From: Rhipidocladum racemiflorum
Taxonomy: Eukaryota > Streptophyta > Magnoliopsida > Poales > Poaceae
Length of the DNA: 64,000 nt
Direction of reading: 5' to 3'
Assembly: GCA_036346355.1 (NCBI GenBank)
Contig: CM070585.1
Coordinates: forward strand, 7,455,001 to 7,519,000
Part shown: positions 12,418-24,419 of the stretch, one piece after another
Position numbering within the stretch: position 1 is the stretch's first letter
How the letters are laid out: each line of letters opens with the position of its first letter
Translations under genes and position numbers: made by a program
Notes under the pieces: generated by a model
The model's input: only the letters and a program-made list of their open reading frames with translations
Database searches by the model: none
Told to the model about the DNA's origin: nothing

Positions 12418-13181
12418 ATGGGAGACATTTTATAATACATTATACTGATAGTATATAGAAGGTACTAGAAATCAGATCTAGGCGTTGATCTATTACTGAA
12501 TTTCATGCTAAGAACTATGCTGTTCTGCGTCGAGGATGAGAATAGCAGAGGCACCACGCCACACAAATTCTCCTACTACTACCAGACCCAGAGAGATGCA
12601 AGGCATCTTTAATCGATTAATTTTTTTTTTTTTTTTTGAAGGAAGCATCTTTAATCGATTAGTAAAAGTATGGCGCTTGTGCTGGCCGATCATCATCCTG
12701 CTCAAGTCGAGCTTGCTGGGATTCAGGAATTATTCCCCATTGGGCCTGGTCCCGTGCGATGCGCCCATTTTAATAGAGCGCAGGTCAAGACAAAACGATG
12801 GCCAAGCAGCCATGCTTTCGGCATGATTCCCCGTGATTACTATTGTCACATGAAATGAAATGGTGTATGCAATATAAGTAATCACTTGCATAGTACTGTG
12901 CACAGGTGTTTTTTGAACTTTTTTTAAAGAGGCTGACGTATAGTTCATTCACCGTGTAATTAGAGTTGCAGACAGTGTGTCCGACGTGGATCGATTGGAG
13001 GCTTGAATAGCCTGAGTTCCGTTACAAGTCTTTTTCTATCCATGTTATGTCGTCATAAAAAGACTTCATGTGTGCGCATACATACACCACACGCACATGT
13101 AGTCACGAAAATAGTTCCATACTCTTGTAATTATGTACTCTTACTTCTTATATACCGATTAAACAAATAAGTTATACATCT
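12418..13181. other. Intergenic, no gene recognised
   Basis: Mixed sequence with a poly-T tract (12619-12638) flanked by the repeated words CATCTTTAATCGATTA on either side (12603 and 12646). I see no coding signal. Confidence 0.5.
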
Positions 13182-13470
13182 TTATCCATTTTTTTTATAG
13201 CATACTTTGCGTATATATTCCTTTACATGTGAAAAAAAGATATATGGCAAAAATAAAAGGTTCCGATGAAATTTTTTAATCATATCGTATTGGAGTATAT
13301 TATAATTAGTATTTAAGTATACTAAAAGTGATAAAGGAGTATAAAATATCCATTTAAAGTAGTATATTGGAAGTGGAAGTACGTACTCTAGTATATAAAA
13401 AGACTTCATACACACACATATATCGAAGAACCGCATACAAACCATCCCGCATATGCTTGTGTGTAGAGTA

Positions 13471-13914
13471 AACCAATCACTAGTAAATGTGTTTTCTAGT
13501 TGTACATAAACCTGTTTTTCTTTGTTTTAGCTATAACTTTTTATCCGCAGCTCCGATTCACAAATGAAATTCATCATTAGATTACTGACAACGAGAGGAA
13601 CAATATGATATAGGTCTCGCTAATCATTGTAGCATAAAATCAAATTTTACTACCAAATGAACGTCAATTTACTACTGTATGATGGTAATTTCTTTATATA
13701 AATATAGTAATTTCTGGTCAGAGATATAGTAATTTCTGTTACCAACCAGTAAAATTATTATTTATTAGCGAGAGTTATATCATTATGTTCCTCTCGTTGT
13801 TAATAAACTACTAGTGAAAACTATTTCCAAATCAGAACTGCCAATAAAAAGTTACGGCTAAAATAAAGAAAAATATATTCACGTACAAACAAGTAAACGT
13901 ATTTCCTAGTTGGT
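13471..13914. mobile_element. Palindromic MITE, copy 1
   Basis: The end AACCAATCACTAG and the complement of CTAGTTGGTT bound arms of about 150 nt. Each arm carries a TTTAGC(T/C)(A/G)TAACTTTTTAT word, an AACGAGAGGAACA word and a CTCGCTAAT word. Confidence 0.7.
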
Positions 13915-14032
13915 TAAAAACCGTATTGAGAACTGCAAATCTGATAGTAAATCAGGAATCCTCATTTTACTGTTAAATACACTAATGTTTACTATCTTAT
14001 TTAAAGTTACTACCGAATAAGTAACGTGTCCA

Positions 14033-14490
14033 CCCAATTAATAAATTTGTTTTTTAGTTTGCTATATGAATCTGTTTTTTATTTTATTTTAGCCATATCT
14101 TTTTATTGGTAGCTCCGATTCACGAACGAATTTCACCATTAGATTACTGACGACGAGAGGAACAATATGATACAAGTCTCGCTAATAAACAGTAATTTTG
14201 TTGATTGGTAACAGAAATTAATATATCTATAAATAGAAATTGCTATATTTCTATATAGATTTTCTATCATACAATATGATAGTAAAAATCTAAATGAACA
14301 TTAGTAATTTCTGTTACCAATCAGCAAAATTACTATTTATTAGCGAGACATATATCATTTTGTTTCTCTCATCATCAGTAAGCTATTTGTGAAAACCATT
14401 TGCAAATTGCAGCTTCCAATAAAAAGTTATGGATAAAACAAAGAAAAAAATATTCATGTACAAACTACGAAACACATTAACTAATTGGTT
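14033..14490. mobile_element. Palindromic MITE, copy 2
   Basis: Same family and orientation as the copy at 13471, with ends CCCAATTA and TAATTGG. The ACGACGAGAGGAACA and GTCTCGCTAATAAACAG words in the left arm are mirrored in the right. A decayed left-arm fragment of the family is at 16033-16160. Confidence 0.7.
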
Positions 14491-15217
14491 TGACTATGTA
14501 ACTGGGCAGTCCGTTTTCACTGACTAGTGCGTCGCATGGCTTAGTCAGTCAGCATTAACTGGCGCGTGCGTAGACTACACGCAGCTGAAGAATAGCGTGT
14601 ATACACACACATACATGAAAAATACACTCTACTCCCGGAAGTAGTTACTCCCACCTCTGAAATACCACCGAAATGAATTTGAAATATGTATTTATCACTT
14701 CTAGTACACTCATATACTAATTATAAGATATTCTAATGTGACCCACATAAAAAAATTGCAAGGCATTACATAGTTTGTAGCGTATTTTGCAAATACCTTC
14801 ATAAACGCATGCACATAAAAAAAGTATGTCTAAAAAAGTATATACCACATCCGAAAAAATGTAAATAACACCTAGTTAGTTTTATATACTCGTATACTAT
14901 ATGCACATACCATCTATTGCACGAGATATTCCCTACATTGTGAGATATGGCATTGGGGGTAACCACTCATGGTAGTAGAAAAGAGGCTTCATATATATGA
15001 AGCGTTTTCTGTACTCCTGGGAGTATGTATTCTCACATCCAGTATACCACTTAAATGAATGTGTTATACTCATTTATCACATTCAATACACTTCAATAAT
15101 AATTCTAATATACTACAATGCCACATTGTTGAAAAAAAATTCATCGGGGGCCTTTATTTTTTGTTATATACCCTTTTCTATATGTAAAAAGAGTATATAA
15201 CCAAAAGGATATATATA

Positions 15218-15605
15218 CTAGAAATGCAAGCGCGGCGCACGCCGCGCGTGTGAACGGGATTTTTTTTTGTTTTTTTTCGGAGAAAAAACAGATCATGAAA
15301 ACATTTTTCTCATGCTCCGGAGAGCAAACGGACCATGAAAATATTTTTCCCGGGAAAAACGCCGCGCGCGTGAATGGAAAATATTTTTTGTTTTTTTTTG
15401 GAGAAAAAACAGACAACGGAAACATTTTTCCCATGCTCCGGAGAGCAAACGGACCACGAAAATATTTTTTCCGGGAAAAACGCCGTGCGCCTGAACGGAA
15501 AATATTTTTTGTTTTTTTTTCGGAGAAAAAACAGACCACGGAAACATTTTTTCTATGCTCCGGAGAACAAACGGACCACGAAAATATTTTTTTCGGGAAA
15601 AACGG
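15218..15605 (-). mobile_element. Helitron 3' terminus with adjoining ~121 bp minisatellite
   Basis: Read on the minus strand, the sequence ends in a GCGCGGCG/CGCCGCGC hairpin, about ten bases, then CTAG at 15221-15218 followed by T. This is the classical Helitron 3' end. Directly inside lie about three tandem units of 120-122 bp (15238-15600). Each starts with a CGCCGCGCGCGTGAACGG-like word resembling the terminal hairpin. Apparent open frames through the repeat are composition artefacts. The 5' end was not found. Confidence 0.6.
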
Positions 15606-16032
15606 AGAAAGGACCTGAACGAAAAATGCAGGGACCTATTTGTTATAATTTTGGACCTGTTCGCTATTTTGAATAAGTAAGAAAGGACTCGTTCGCAATT
15701 TATATTTAACGGGAGGCTCTTTGTGTAAAACGACGAACTGAGGACCTAAACGCGAACCGGGAAAAAAGATTTTATACTCACAGAAAATTACAAAGGACCT
15801 ATTCGTTAATAGAAAGGACCTATCCGTAATTCCAAAGAACCAGAGGTTTTTTTTGCAAGAATGGGAGAGAGAGTGGGGGAGATGACGTGGGGGGCTGTGG
15901 TGCCCGGGATCCTTCGAGGATTGTTTTGCTGAAGATATATCGAATAGTTACTCTACGTGTTTGTCGGATGAGCACGTCCAAATCAACCACGTACATCCAC
16001 TTCCTGTATTGATTAAGCCTATCAGTTACGTG

Positions 16033-16160
16033 GCCAATCAACTAATAAATACGGTTATTAGTTTGTACTATAATGTTTTTTCTTTAATTTAGCTATAAAT
16101 TTTTATTTGCAACTCTGGTTCACAAATGTTTTTACTGGTAACTTACTATCAAATGAATAG
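16033..16160. repeat. Fragment of the palindromic MITE family
   Basis: It shares CCAATCAACTAATAAAT, TTTAGCTATAAATTTTTAT and TGGTTCACAAATG words with the left arms of the elements at 13471 and 14033. The right arm is missing. Confidence 0.5.
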
Positions 16161-16350
16161 TAATTCTCTGAATGTATTATTATATTTTACTGTTGCATAC
16201 TCCATATAACAAAGTCCGAAGGTTTTGGTAGCTCTCGGCGAGCCACAACACCCCACACATTTGGACCGTCCGATCGTGGCTTCGAATGGCTCAGATCAAC
16301 TCTCCCGAAAGATCGGCTTAAAAGGAACTCCTCCTCTCCTTTCACCGCCA

Positions 16351-16440
16351 TGAGGGCCACATGGTGCAGCGGTGATAGCGCTCGCTCGCGCGCCCACGAC
16401 GCGGATTCGAGCTAGGGCTCCGCTCGCACGCGTGTATTTT
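16351..16440 (+). mobile_element. tRNA-related SINE head with pol III A and B boxes
   Basis: The A box-like TGGTGCAGCGG at 16362-16372 is followed 40 bp later by the B box-like GGATTCGAGC at 16402-16411. This is the spacing used by plant SINEs. A short T stretch follows at 16436. A complete tRNA cloverleaf is not evident, so this is read as a SINE rather than a tRNA gene. The 3' limit is unclear. Confidence 0.45.
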
Positions 16441-16499
16441 CCTCGAGTGACGTGTGGTTGTGCCACGTGGGGTCCGATTTTTTGCAAAAAAAAAATACC

Positions 16500-18446
16500 C
16501 CTAGTATTTCATGAAATTGCATACAGGTCTTTTTTTGTTGGAAAAAGATCTTTCTTGCGTTGAGGCCCTAAAAAAAAATCCCTTTTTCGTATTTTTGAGT
16601 AAAAGTTACATCACGGTTCGAATTTTGACAAATAGAAAAAAAATGCCCGATTTTCCTGGCGCGGCGTACGCGGTGCCCACTTTCCTAGTATTTTTGACAA
16701 GCTGCTTTTGTAAATTGGGTTTAAAGATAAAAAGGAAGATGATGTTCACCGACTTGATGAAGTACATGGGGTCCGACACCAAAACGCCTTCTTTGCCGAA
16801 CCATATCAAGCTTTCGGGAACCAATGTACGTACGCTACTAACTTCCGTACATAAATAGAGACAGGGGATCTTCCTCAAAGACCCTCCTCAACCACTCAAA
16901 ATTTATCTTATCATCATGTATCTATATTTTTACTGTACCTTAGGAGTATTCTTTGGTTTTAGCCTTTAGATCCAATCTAACATATGTAATTTTATGGTGA
17001 TCGATATTATTTCGCATCGACGTATTGATGTTCATCGGTGACGTCTATTTGAGGGTTGCTTCTACTTGATATTGCTTTGTATTGACGTGTCGTTCAGAAT
17101 TGATGTTTGCTATCTTGCTATCAGCGATCACCGTCGGTCCACATCTCCTTACCGATTTATATCCAATCGACTGACACATCTAGATCCATAATATGCTTGA
17201 TTTTGCATTATCTAGATCCACAATAATCAATATGTCAGTTAGACAGGAGCCCAATTACAATTAACTTTGTGACAAATAATCAAATGCCCCCTCTAGTATT
17301 GCCTTCACTATCCCTTCCCTCATTCAGAGCAGAAGTATATGACCGACATACCGTTGGATCAACGTTAAGCATATGCCCAAATATCCTCCCCCATAACCAC
17401 ATCCTGTGTGACTATCACCCTAAGATATCACATGCCAAGACATAGGTAACTTACTTAACTAGGTCTGTCCCATTTCAGACATAAGGTTGTATGTTTAGCT
17501 CAGTTCAAAGGTTTGCAAGATTAAGTCCTTAATTGACAAAAGCAAGACTTTCAAACACTCAATTGGCACACAGCCCTCACATCCACTCATATGGCAAATA
17601 GCCTTCACTCAATTGGCACATAGCACCTCACATTCACTCATCAATCCCATTGCCGCACAGTCTCTTGCCACTTGCCCCGATCTAAATCATTTTTCACCCC
17701 AGTTGATTATTATGCAACACATACCAACAATAATTCAACATCTATGTAGCATAACACATGCCTCTACATATCAACATCATTATGTGGTAACACATGACAC
17801 ACTTGACGAAGATAATTAAACATGCCTTGATGCCCATTAATAGTTACGGTTCTCAATAAGCCCGTCATATCCTCATAAATGCAGCACATATTCCAAAGAG
17901 ACACTAATATTATATTCGATCAAGGTTTCTATTGATCGCATAAGATCACCCGATCTGATCTAGGTTGGGTGACAGTTAAGTATTTCTATGTCGGAGATAG
18001 CCTGATCTGAGAAGCGATTCTGATCGGGCTATGACGTCTTTCACCATGCTGATCTATATTTAAGTCAGTCTGACCAAGCTCTGGTCGGACAGAAGAAAAA
18101 TCTTTTGCGCAGAGATAATGTGCAAAAGAAGCTTTCTCTGACAGGTACTGACAACCGTTTGGAAGTCGCCAATAGCGAAGAAGCGTCTCTCTAACGAAAA
18201 TCCATTCTTTCGGCGAGAAGATACCTTTTGACTAAACGACGTCTCCTGACTAGAAGACACCTCTCTGAAGATGACAACTGTCATCCCTTCAAGGCTATAA
18301 ATAGGCTCATCCCGCCAAGGACAAGAAAGGCAGCAACAGATGAATCTACCAACAACGACAATTGTAATAGCAAGAAGAGCTTAAGATAGCATTAGGCAGT
18401 CTTCTAATCTCACTCTGTATTTTGTCTAGAGAAAAGCAATACAATC
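16500..18446. other. Gene-free stretch, possible decayed LTR at 17900-18445
   Basis: No coding domain is recognised. Around 17525-17640 a phrase containing CACTCAATTGGCACA is repeated. At 18293 CTATAAATAGG is followed by a leader and A-rich, polyadenylation-like sequence up to about 18440. This layout resembles an LTR promoter. TG...CA ends and a TSD were not found. Confidence 0.3.
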
Positions 18447-18485
18447 TCATCACAATCGATTCTGAGATAGAACCGATTGTGATGA
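18447..18485. repeat. Perfect 12-bp inverted repeat
   Basis: TCATCACAATCG at 18447-18458 pairs with CGATTGTGATGA at 18474-18485 around a 15-nt loop. A partial third copy (ATCACAATCGG) follows near 18520. Confidence 0.75.
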
Positions 18486-19003
18486 CCCCATTTTCGAAAA
18501 CATAGATTGCAATACACATATCACAATCGGTTTTTTTTTCTGAAAAGTTGGGAATCGATACAGATAAAGCGATAGTGATGTACCATTCTGTAGTAGTTTC
18601 GAAAAAAAATTATACCACATAAATCGGTCAAAAATCGGGGAAAACCGCTAAAAAGTCGACCGCAAAACAGTTTAACTAATCCATCCATTTTTCATTAAAA
18701 CAATCGACTTTTTTTTCTTCAAATTTTTTTATTTTGAAACTCTTCGATTTTTGGTTTGATATTGCTGGTTTTTGAATTTCGTATTTTGAACGATTTTCTT
18801 TTGATCGATTTTTTTAACGCTGCATGGGATGGTACCTGCAACCATTCACTTACGTGAACTCGAGGGAAGGAGGGCGAGAGCCGATCAATCGACATGACCG
18901 TGGAGCGCTCCGAGGAGCGGCGCGAGCCGAGGACGCGTAAAACGTAGGCCGCCTCGTGCTATGCTTATGGCCTGATGTGTTGGCATCGTTGACCGTGTAT
19001 GTA

Positions 19004-19266
19004 TCTCTACTATTATAAAACAGCAGTTGGTGGCAGTGGTGAGTTCTACCTACGTCATTAATTGCCCTGCTTAATTGCCCTACTTAATTGCCCTGCTTAA
19101 TTGCCCTACGCAAAAAACGAAGCGTTGCTTTAATTAGCCAGCTTTCGCAAGAAACGAAGCGTTAAAGATAGATGTTTGATCTTGTGAAATATTTTTTTTT
19201 ATTTTTTAATCTTTATTTTTCGTTATCAATTTTGTTTTTCGTAGCAATGCACGGGCATGTAACTAG
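19004..19266 (+). mobile_element. Short non-autonomous Helitron
   Basis: It begins TCTCTACTATTATAAA after an A and ends GCACGGGCATGTAACTAG before a T. That is the A|TC...CTAG|T insertion rule of Helitrons. Near the 5' end a 15-nt phrase, AATTGCCCTGCTT/AATTGCCCTACTT, is repeated about four times. A second copy in reverse orientation lies at 62682-62967. Confidence 0.85.
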
Positions 19267-19349
19267 TGTACATAACGCGCGGCGTTGGAGATGGCTGGCA
19301 GTTGCTCCGGCCACGCCAGCCTCATTCTTTCCCACGGCGCGAAAAGCCC

Positions 19350-19604
19350 GACTATCTCCAGCGGCTTCTCTTCTTCCTTCAAATTTCTTTACGAACAGAT
19401 CCCAAGTGCTCCAGCGAATTCCTTTCACGCTTCCTTTCGGAAGGGATTTAAACAGTAAATCTCTCTAGAAAGGGATTCTCTCTCCAATCTCTACACAAAT
19501 TCCCTTGAGGAGATGCTGTTGGAGGTAGTAGGAAATAAAGAGAATGAATATGGGGAAGAAAATAGAGAAGGAAATGGAATAAATGGAAATTGTTAGAGAT
19601 AATC
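19350..19604. mobile_element. Tourist-like MITE, copy 1 (GACTATCTCCAGC ends)
   Basis: Left GACTATCTCCAGC and right TTAGAGATAATC are inverted, and TTA follows the right end. The interior matches the copy at 34797 over its length (GAACAGATCCCAAGTGCTCC, GGATTCTCTCTCCAATC, AATGAATATGG). No coding function is seen. Translations of this stretch are incidental. Confidence 0.75.
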
Positions 19605-19903
19605 TTAAACCAGGAGCAACTCTGGTAGGTTCGGTTTCCGGAGCGCCCCACGCGTAACGAGTGACAGATGTAAGATCAAAATTTACAAGTTACCAATATA
19701 ACATTATTAATATAAGCTAAGCGAAAGATAAAGTGAACCACTCGAAGGTAAGAGATGTTGTAGGAGCTACCCACAGTCCAGCCAAAGATAGGGGATGCTT
19801 CAGCCCTAACTGACCCCTTGCTAGGTCTGCCCCTGCACACAACGCATATATATTGTGTGACTTGTATCATCCTCGCATCTCTCGTGTAGTCATGTGTTGG
19901 GTC

Positions 19904-20457
19904 TAGAGGTGGGCGTCGTGCCGTGCCGTGCCGGCCCGGCTCGGGCCTATCGTGCTTCGGGCCGAAACCGTGCCGTGCCACGACGGCCCATCGTGCCCAC
20001 CGTGCCGGGCCGTGCCGGCCCGACTCACCTTTGGCGAGCCCAAGCCTAGCCCATTTGCGCTTCGTGCCTGCTTCGTGCCGTGCCGGTCCAAGCCCGACCC
20101 ATTTTTACTATTGTGACGAACAAAAAAATAAAACAAATCACTAGTACTAAACTACCTATTTTAATTACATAAGAGACTAATCACATCAACAAAATGTCAA
20201 ACATAAATGCAATGCTTGAAGATGCTCTGAATCAACAATATCTGCCAACTTTTATTCCTTAATCCGTGATTTCGTGCCCGTTAAATTCGTCTGCACCGCA
20301 CGGCCCGCCCAAATCGTCGTGCCGCCTGGTCGTGCCTAGTTCCCGGCCCGCACGGCCGTCTTCTGATTACGTCGCCGGCCCGGCACGGAACCGTGCCGTG
20401 CCGTGCCATCGTGCTTCGGACCGGTCCAAAAGAGCCCGACCCAAGTGCCCACCTCTA
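19904..20457. mobile_element. Non-autonomous hAT element, TAGAGGTGGGC termini
   Basis: TAGAGGTGGGC and its complement GCCCACCTCTA bound 554 bp, flanked by the exact 8-bp TSD GTTGGGTC (19896-19903 and 20458-20465). Both ends are dense in GTGCCGTGCC-type words, and the middle is AT-rich. Confidence 0.9.
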
Positions 20458-20465
20458 GTTGGGTC

Positions 20466-22014
20466 TATACCATTGGAGCGGGTCAGTGAGACCTTTTATG
20501 TTGTTTTCTTTTCTTCATCACTACCGTATGATTCCGGGACTTCGGTCTCCATTTGAAGAAATAGTGACAGACAGCATGTTGGGTGGATCTACTGCGGCAA
20601 GAAGATGCCACGTTTCCCATGATTGGCAGCGCCCCCCGCTGACCACGTGCTCGCCAGGACGGGCGACAGTCTCCTACCGAGCTCGGCGTGCAAGGTACAT
20701 ACAGATGTATGTTTTTTTGAGACTTACGATAATACGAACATGCTATATTGTATGCTCAAATAAATCGATCCCGGTATCACTCAAAATGTAGTCGAAGTTG
20801 TCACATACAACAGCATGTCAAAAAAATGAAGTTATGCACACAACTCAACGAACTCATTGCATCAAATCAATGTATCCAAAATTAGCACCTTACAATCAAA
20901 ATCATTATCATGCAAATTAATAATCAGCTGCACATTAAACATATACAAAAATCAACACTTCATCCTACTGTCATTATAGTGCATCAACAATCAACACAAC
21001 ATTCACAGTTCATGGAATTGATCAACATTCAACAATCAACATTCATGGAAATTATGAAATTGATTTGATAGAGAAACATTGTGGATGGACAGATGGAATT
21101 CAATCTCACATTCAACATTCAATCTCACATTCTATACTTTCCCTGCCACAAGAAAATTACAAATTCAATCTCACATTCAACATTCAACAATCTCACATCC
21201 TCGGTTCTCACATTCAACAATCTCACATCCTCAGTTCACAGTCAACATGACAACATTCAGACTTCAGAGAGTTCACTAATCACTACTCACCGAGTTAGTT
21301 GGTGCCGTGACTGCCATCACTGGACCTGCTGGAGGTGTGGAGCCAATGGAGTCAACGCTTCACTTTTTCTTCTGTGGTCGTTCCATGGGAGGAGGTCGGC
21401 GACGAGGACAGTAGGACACGAGGTGGAGGGAGGGCCGGCCGGGTACTGGGCGGCGAAGAGCTGGAGGAGGCCGCTCGGGTACTGGGCACCGGGGAGGTGG
21501 GCCGCTCAGGCGCTCACTCCGACGAGGTGACGACTCCGTCACTCGCTCAGGGCCTCAGGGGCTCGGCTCGGGGGACAGGGCGCCGGTCGCCGGGGCGGAG
21601 GCGCGGAGGAGCCAGTCCGAGGGACGGGGTCACGGGGGGAGGCGCCGGCAAGGCGACGCCGCTACGGGGCCGGGGGAGGCGGCGAGGCGACGGGGCCGAC
21701 TAGATCCAGGGCTATCGGGGAGGCGCCGCCGCCGGCCGAACCCTAGATTGGGGAGACTGGGAGAGGACTAGGTTGGAATGGAATGGAGACAGAGACTGGG
21801 AGAGGACCAGCCGCTTGCCCGTTCGGTGACTCATTGACTCCATTCGCAAAATTGCACGTTCGGATTTGGCTGGCTCACGAGCCGTAACGAGCCGGCTCGA
21901 GGCTCGATTGAGCTCGAGCCAAGCTCACTTTGAAGCTCGAAACAGACAACGAACCGAGCCCAGCTCTGCTCAAAAGGCGACGAGCTCAGCCGGGCTCGGC
22001 TCGATTCCACCCCT
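20466..22014. other. Gene-free stretch with simple repeats and a hAT-like end
   Basis: 21090-21250 repeats (A/T)CAATCTCACATTCAACA phrases. 21380-21760 is GC-rich without a supported gene. 21870-22014 is rich in GAGCCGAGCTCG words and ends CCACCCCTA, the kind of terminus seen in hAT elements. No matching left end was found, so it is probably truncated. Confidence 0.4.
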
Positions 22015-22244
22015 AGATACAACCCAAAAAAAAAAAAAGAGAAAGAGACCAACTGAGAAAAAGGTAAGCTACCTAGCTAGCTAAGCTACTGAAGACTGGA
22101 GAGCGCTTTAGCCTTGCATGCCCAGCCCTGCCGAGCACGCGCGCTGAACTCGAATGGAAGCTGCCGCCGGTCCTACCAAGCATGTGGTCAACCGGAGGCG
22201 CTGCCAAACACGATAAGCGCGGCATCTGTTTTGTCATGATGGCC

Positions 22245-22406
22245 CGTCCTTTCTGTCGTCTGTTATTATTTTTTGGTGACGAAGAAAACTAGATTTAAAA
22301 ATTCATTTAAACGAAGACTAAATAACGTCCTTTCTGTCGTCTGTTATTATTTTTTGGTGACGAAGAAAACTAGATTTAAAAATTCATTTAAACGAAGACT
22401 AAATAA
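22245..22406. repeat. Perfect tandem duplication of an 81-bp unit
   Basis: 22245-22325 and 22326-22406 are identical by eye, each starting CGTCCTTTCTGTCG. Perfect identity in a region where other repeats are decayed implies a recent duplication or an assembly artefact. Confidence 0.9.
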
Positions 22407-23690
22407 ATATAAAAAAAACATGCAACGGGTATGTAAATCAAACGAGACCATTGCCATAGACGTCTTGTTCTTTTCACCTAGAGAGGGCAATGGGTACGTA
22501 ACTAACGGATATTATCGCTTCATACCTGTATTAGTAAAATTCATTCGCCATAATACGCATACCTGCACACGGATATAAAATTTACTCATATCCGTATTCA
22601 TATGGGTAACGAAGACACAGCGGGTAATCCGCACCCGCATTATGGACAAATGCCTATGCAGACAGTATCATATCTTATAAAGCATTTCAATAAAAATGCA
22701 GTGGATATCCGTATTAAAAAATTAAACATTATACTAGAGTGCACAATTGGACCTTGGACAGCATATTTTATAAGACAGTTAAGGTTTAAAGATTTTGATG
22801 GGTTGACCGACTGGGCTGCACAGTTGAACCTTGTGCAGTTGGGCTAAATCGCTAGTGGATTAGACCCACGGGTGAACGGGTACAGGTAATAACAGAACGG
22901 ATTCGTACCCACTCTACCCATTGGGCAGTAATTTTTGCCCGTTAATAGACCCGCGGGTATGAAAAATAATTTATACCCGGTCTTTAATGTAAGTAAATAA
23001 CTATTCGATTTTGGGTTTCGAGTCCCCTTGCTATCTCTAATCTCAGGGCACGTATGTCGATCGGGACCGACGTCCAGACGAAATCCAAAATTTCGTTTTT
23101 TGTATATATCTCGGAGGTGGCCGAATTCCGAAATCTCGGCGAGATATCGGAATTTCAAATAAAAATCGGATGAAATCGAAAAGGCAAATTTGAAATCTGA
23201 TCGTTTTTAAACCAGGAAATCTGAGATTTTAGCCGAAATTACGATATTTCGTTCAAATTGAAATGATCAAAGAATGTCAAAAAAATTTAAAATTTTTTGT
23301 GAATGATATTGACACCAATTCCAATCAAATCGGGCCAACAAAAATCAAAATCAGGTAAAAAAAAAGTTCAAGATTTTGGCCGAAATCACCGAGATTTAAA
23401 TAATTACTGTAGTATTTTGAATTTTTTTTAAAAAAATTACCTTACCGAGATTTTGGATCTCGGAGGGATCCGAAATCCAAAATCTTAATCGAGATTTCTG
23501 AAATCTCGTCAGGATTTAGATCATGGACCGAACTAATAAGGCACCATGAAGAAGATACCACTATTATTAGCTCGTGTAGACGTGTACGGACTAATAACAC
23601 ACCATCGAAGAAGATACTATTACTATTACCTCGAGTAGACGTGTACCCTCGTCCATTGTTCACCTTTCCACCCTTCGCCGCCCAATTAAT
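22407..23690. other. Gene-free repeat-derived stretch
   Basis: 22480-22980 repeats (C/A)GGGTA and ACGGATA-type words on both strands, suggesting a decayed TIR element. 23030-23530 is rich in GAAATC, CGAGAT and AATTTCG words, similar in style to 24420-24715 and to the CAGGGTT hAT family. Clear ends were not found. Confidence 0.35.
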
Positions 23691-24071
23691 AGCCCTGTTT
23701 GGAAGCAAAGTTTTTCAATACCATGGTATTACAAAGCCATGGCTTAGAGATTGTTTTGGCATAAATACCGTGGTTTCATCTACCACCATTGAAACCATGG
23801 TTTTTCTTGAAACTACAAACTGTTTGGCTACAAAGTTTTTTGCATGGTATTTTCAAAGTATTGACACCTCTCACTCTCTACACCAACACCAAAAGTCCAA
23901 AGTGGAGTTTTCAATACTCCAAAAATACCATGGTATTGGCAATACCATGGTATTCAAAACAGAGTTTTTTGGGTTGCTTCCAAACACCATATTGCCAAAA
24001 ATACCATGGTATTCTCTAAAACCATGGTTTTGTCTAAAAACTATGAAAATACTTTGTTGCCAAACAGGCCC
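23691..24071. mobile_element. MITE with repeated CCATGG motifs
   Basis: The left end AGCCCTGTTTGGAAGCAAAG is inverted relative to the right CTTTGTTGCCAAACAGGCCC. TAA lies at both sides (23687-23689 and 24072-24074). The interior has many ATACCATGGTAT palindromes in both halves. The apparent reading frames through it are incidental. Confidence 0.75.
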
Positions 24072-24419
24072 TAAATGTTTAATACTACTTGGTCTGGCCA
24101 GTGAAGCGCTAATAATGGCAGGAAGGAGCTCGAGCTGCAGCGAAGCGCAACGTGTGCATTCGAAACCTGGTTCGCAAGGCACTACGGCAGTGAGGCACCC
24201 AAGAGAATTTCTTTTCCAGAAGACGTCAATGTTCCCGGTGACACGACCCATCGCGTCAAACCTTATCTTTCGCAGAGCACGAGACAGAGGAGATCGCTCT
24301 CGACCGATTGAGCCAACACGGCACGGCGGGCGCCACGCCGTCAAGGCCGCTCTTGCAACCTCGGCGGTCGGCGCAGCTTTTTACCAGCAGCTAGTCCAAT
24401 GTCCAAGCATTACAGCGAA

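Larger units (their letters stand above)
13182..15212. mobile_element. 2 kb nest of inverted-repeat elements
   Basis: The outer arms 13182-13440 and 14960-15212 are inverted relatives (GGAGTATATTATAATTA-like, then GATAAAGGAGTATAA and TCATTTAAGTGGTATA-like in matching order). A further partial copy of the right arm lies at 14640-14780. Two palindromic units sit inside, entered separately. No coding sequence is present. The structure suggests repeated insertion of related MITEs or decay of one composite fold-back element. Confidence 0.6.

Noticed and set aside
15141..15676. Overlapping open frames with FFSEKK-type repeats on both strands
   Set aside because: They are translations of the 121-bp minisatellite. 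Frames stay open only because the repeat is T/A-homopolymer rich.
16351..16440. tRNA gene
   Set aside because: A and B boxes are present but no cloverleaf with paired acceptor stems could be drawn.
21090..21260. CRISPR-like array of repeated CTCACATTCAACA phrases
   Set aside because: Spacing is irregular and repeats run into each other. This is a plant nuclear sequence with simple repeats.
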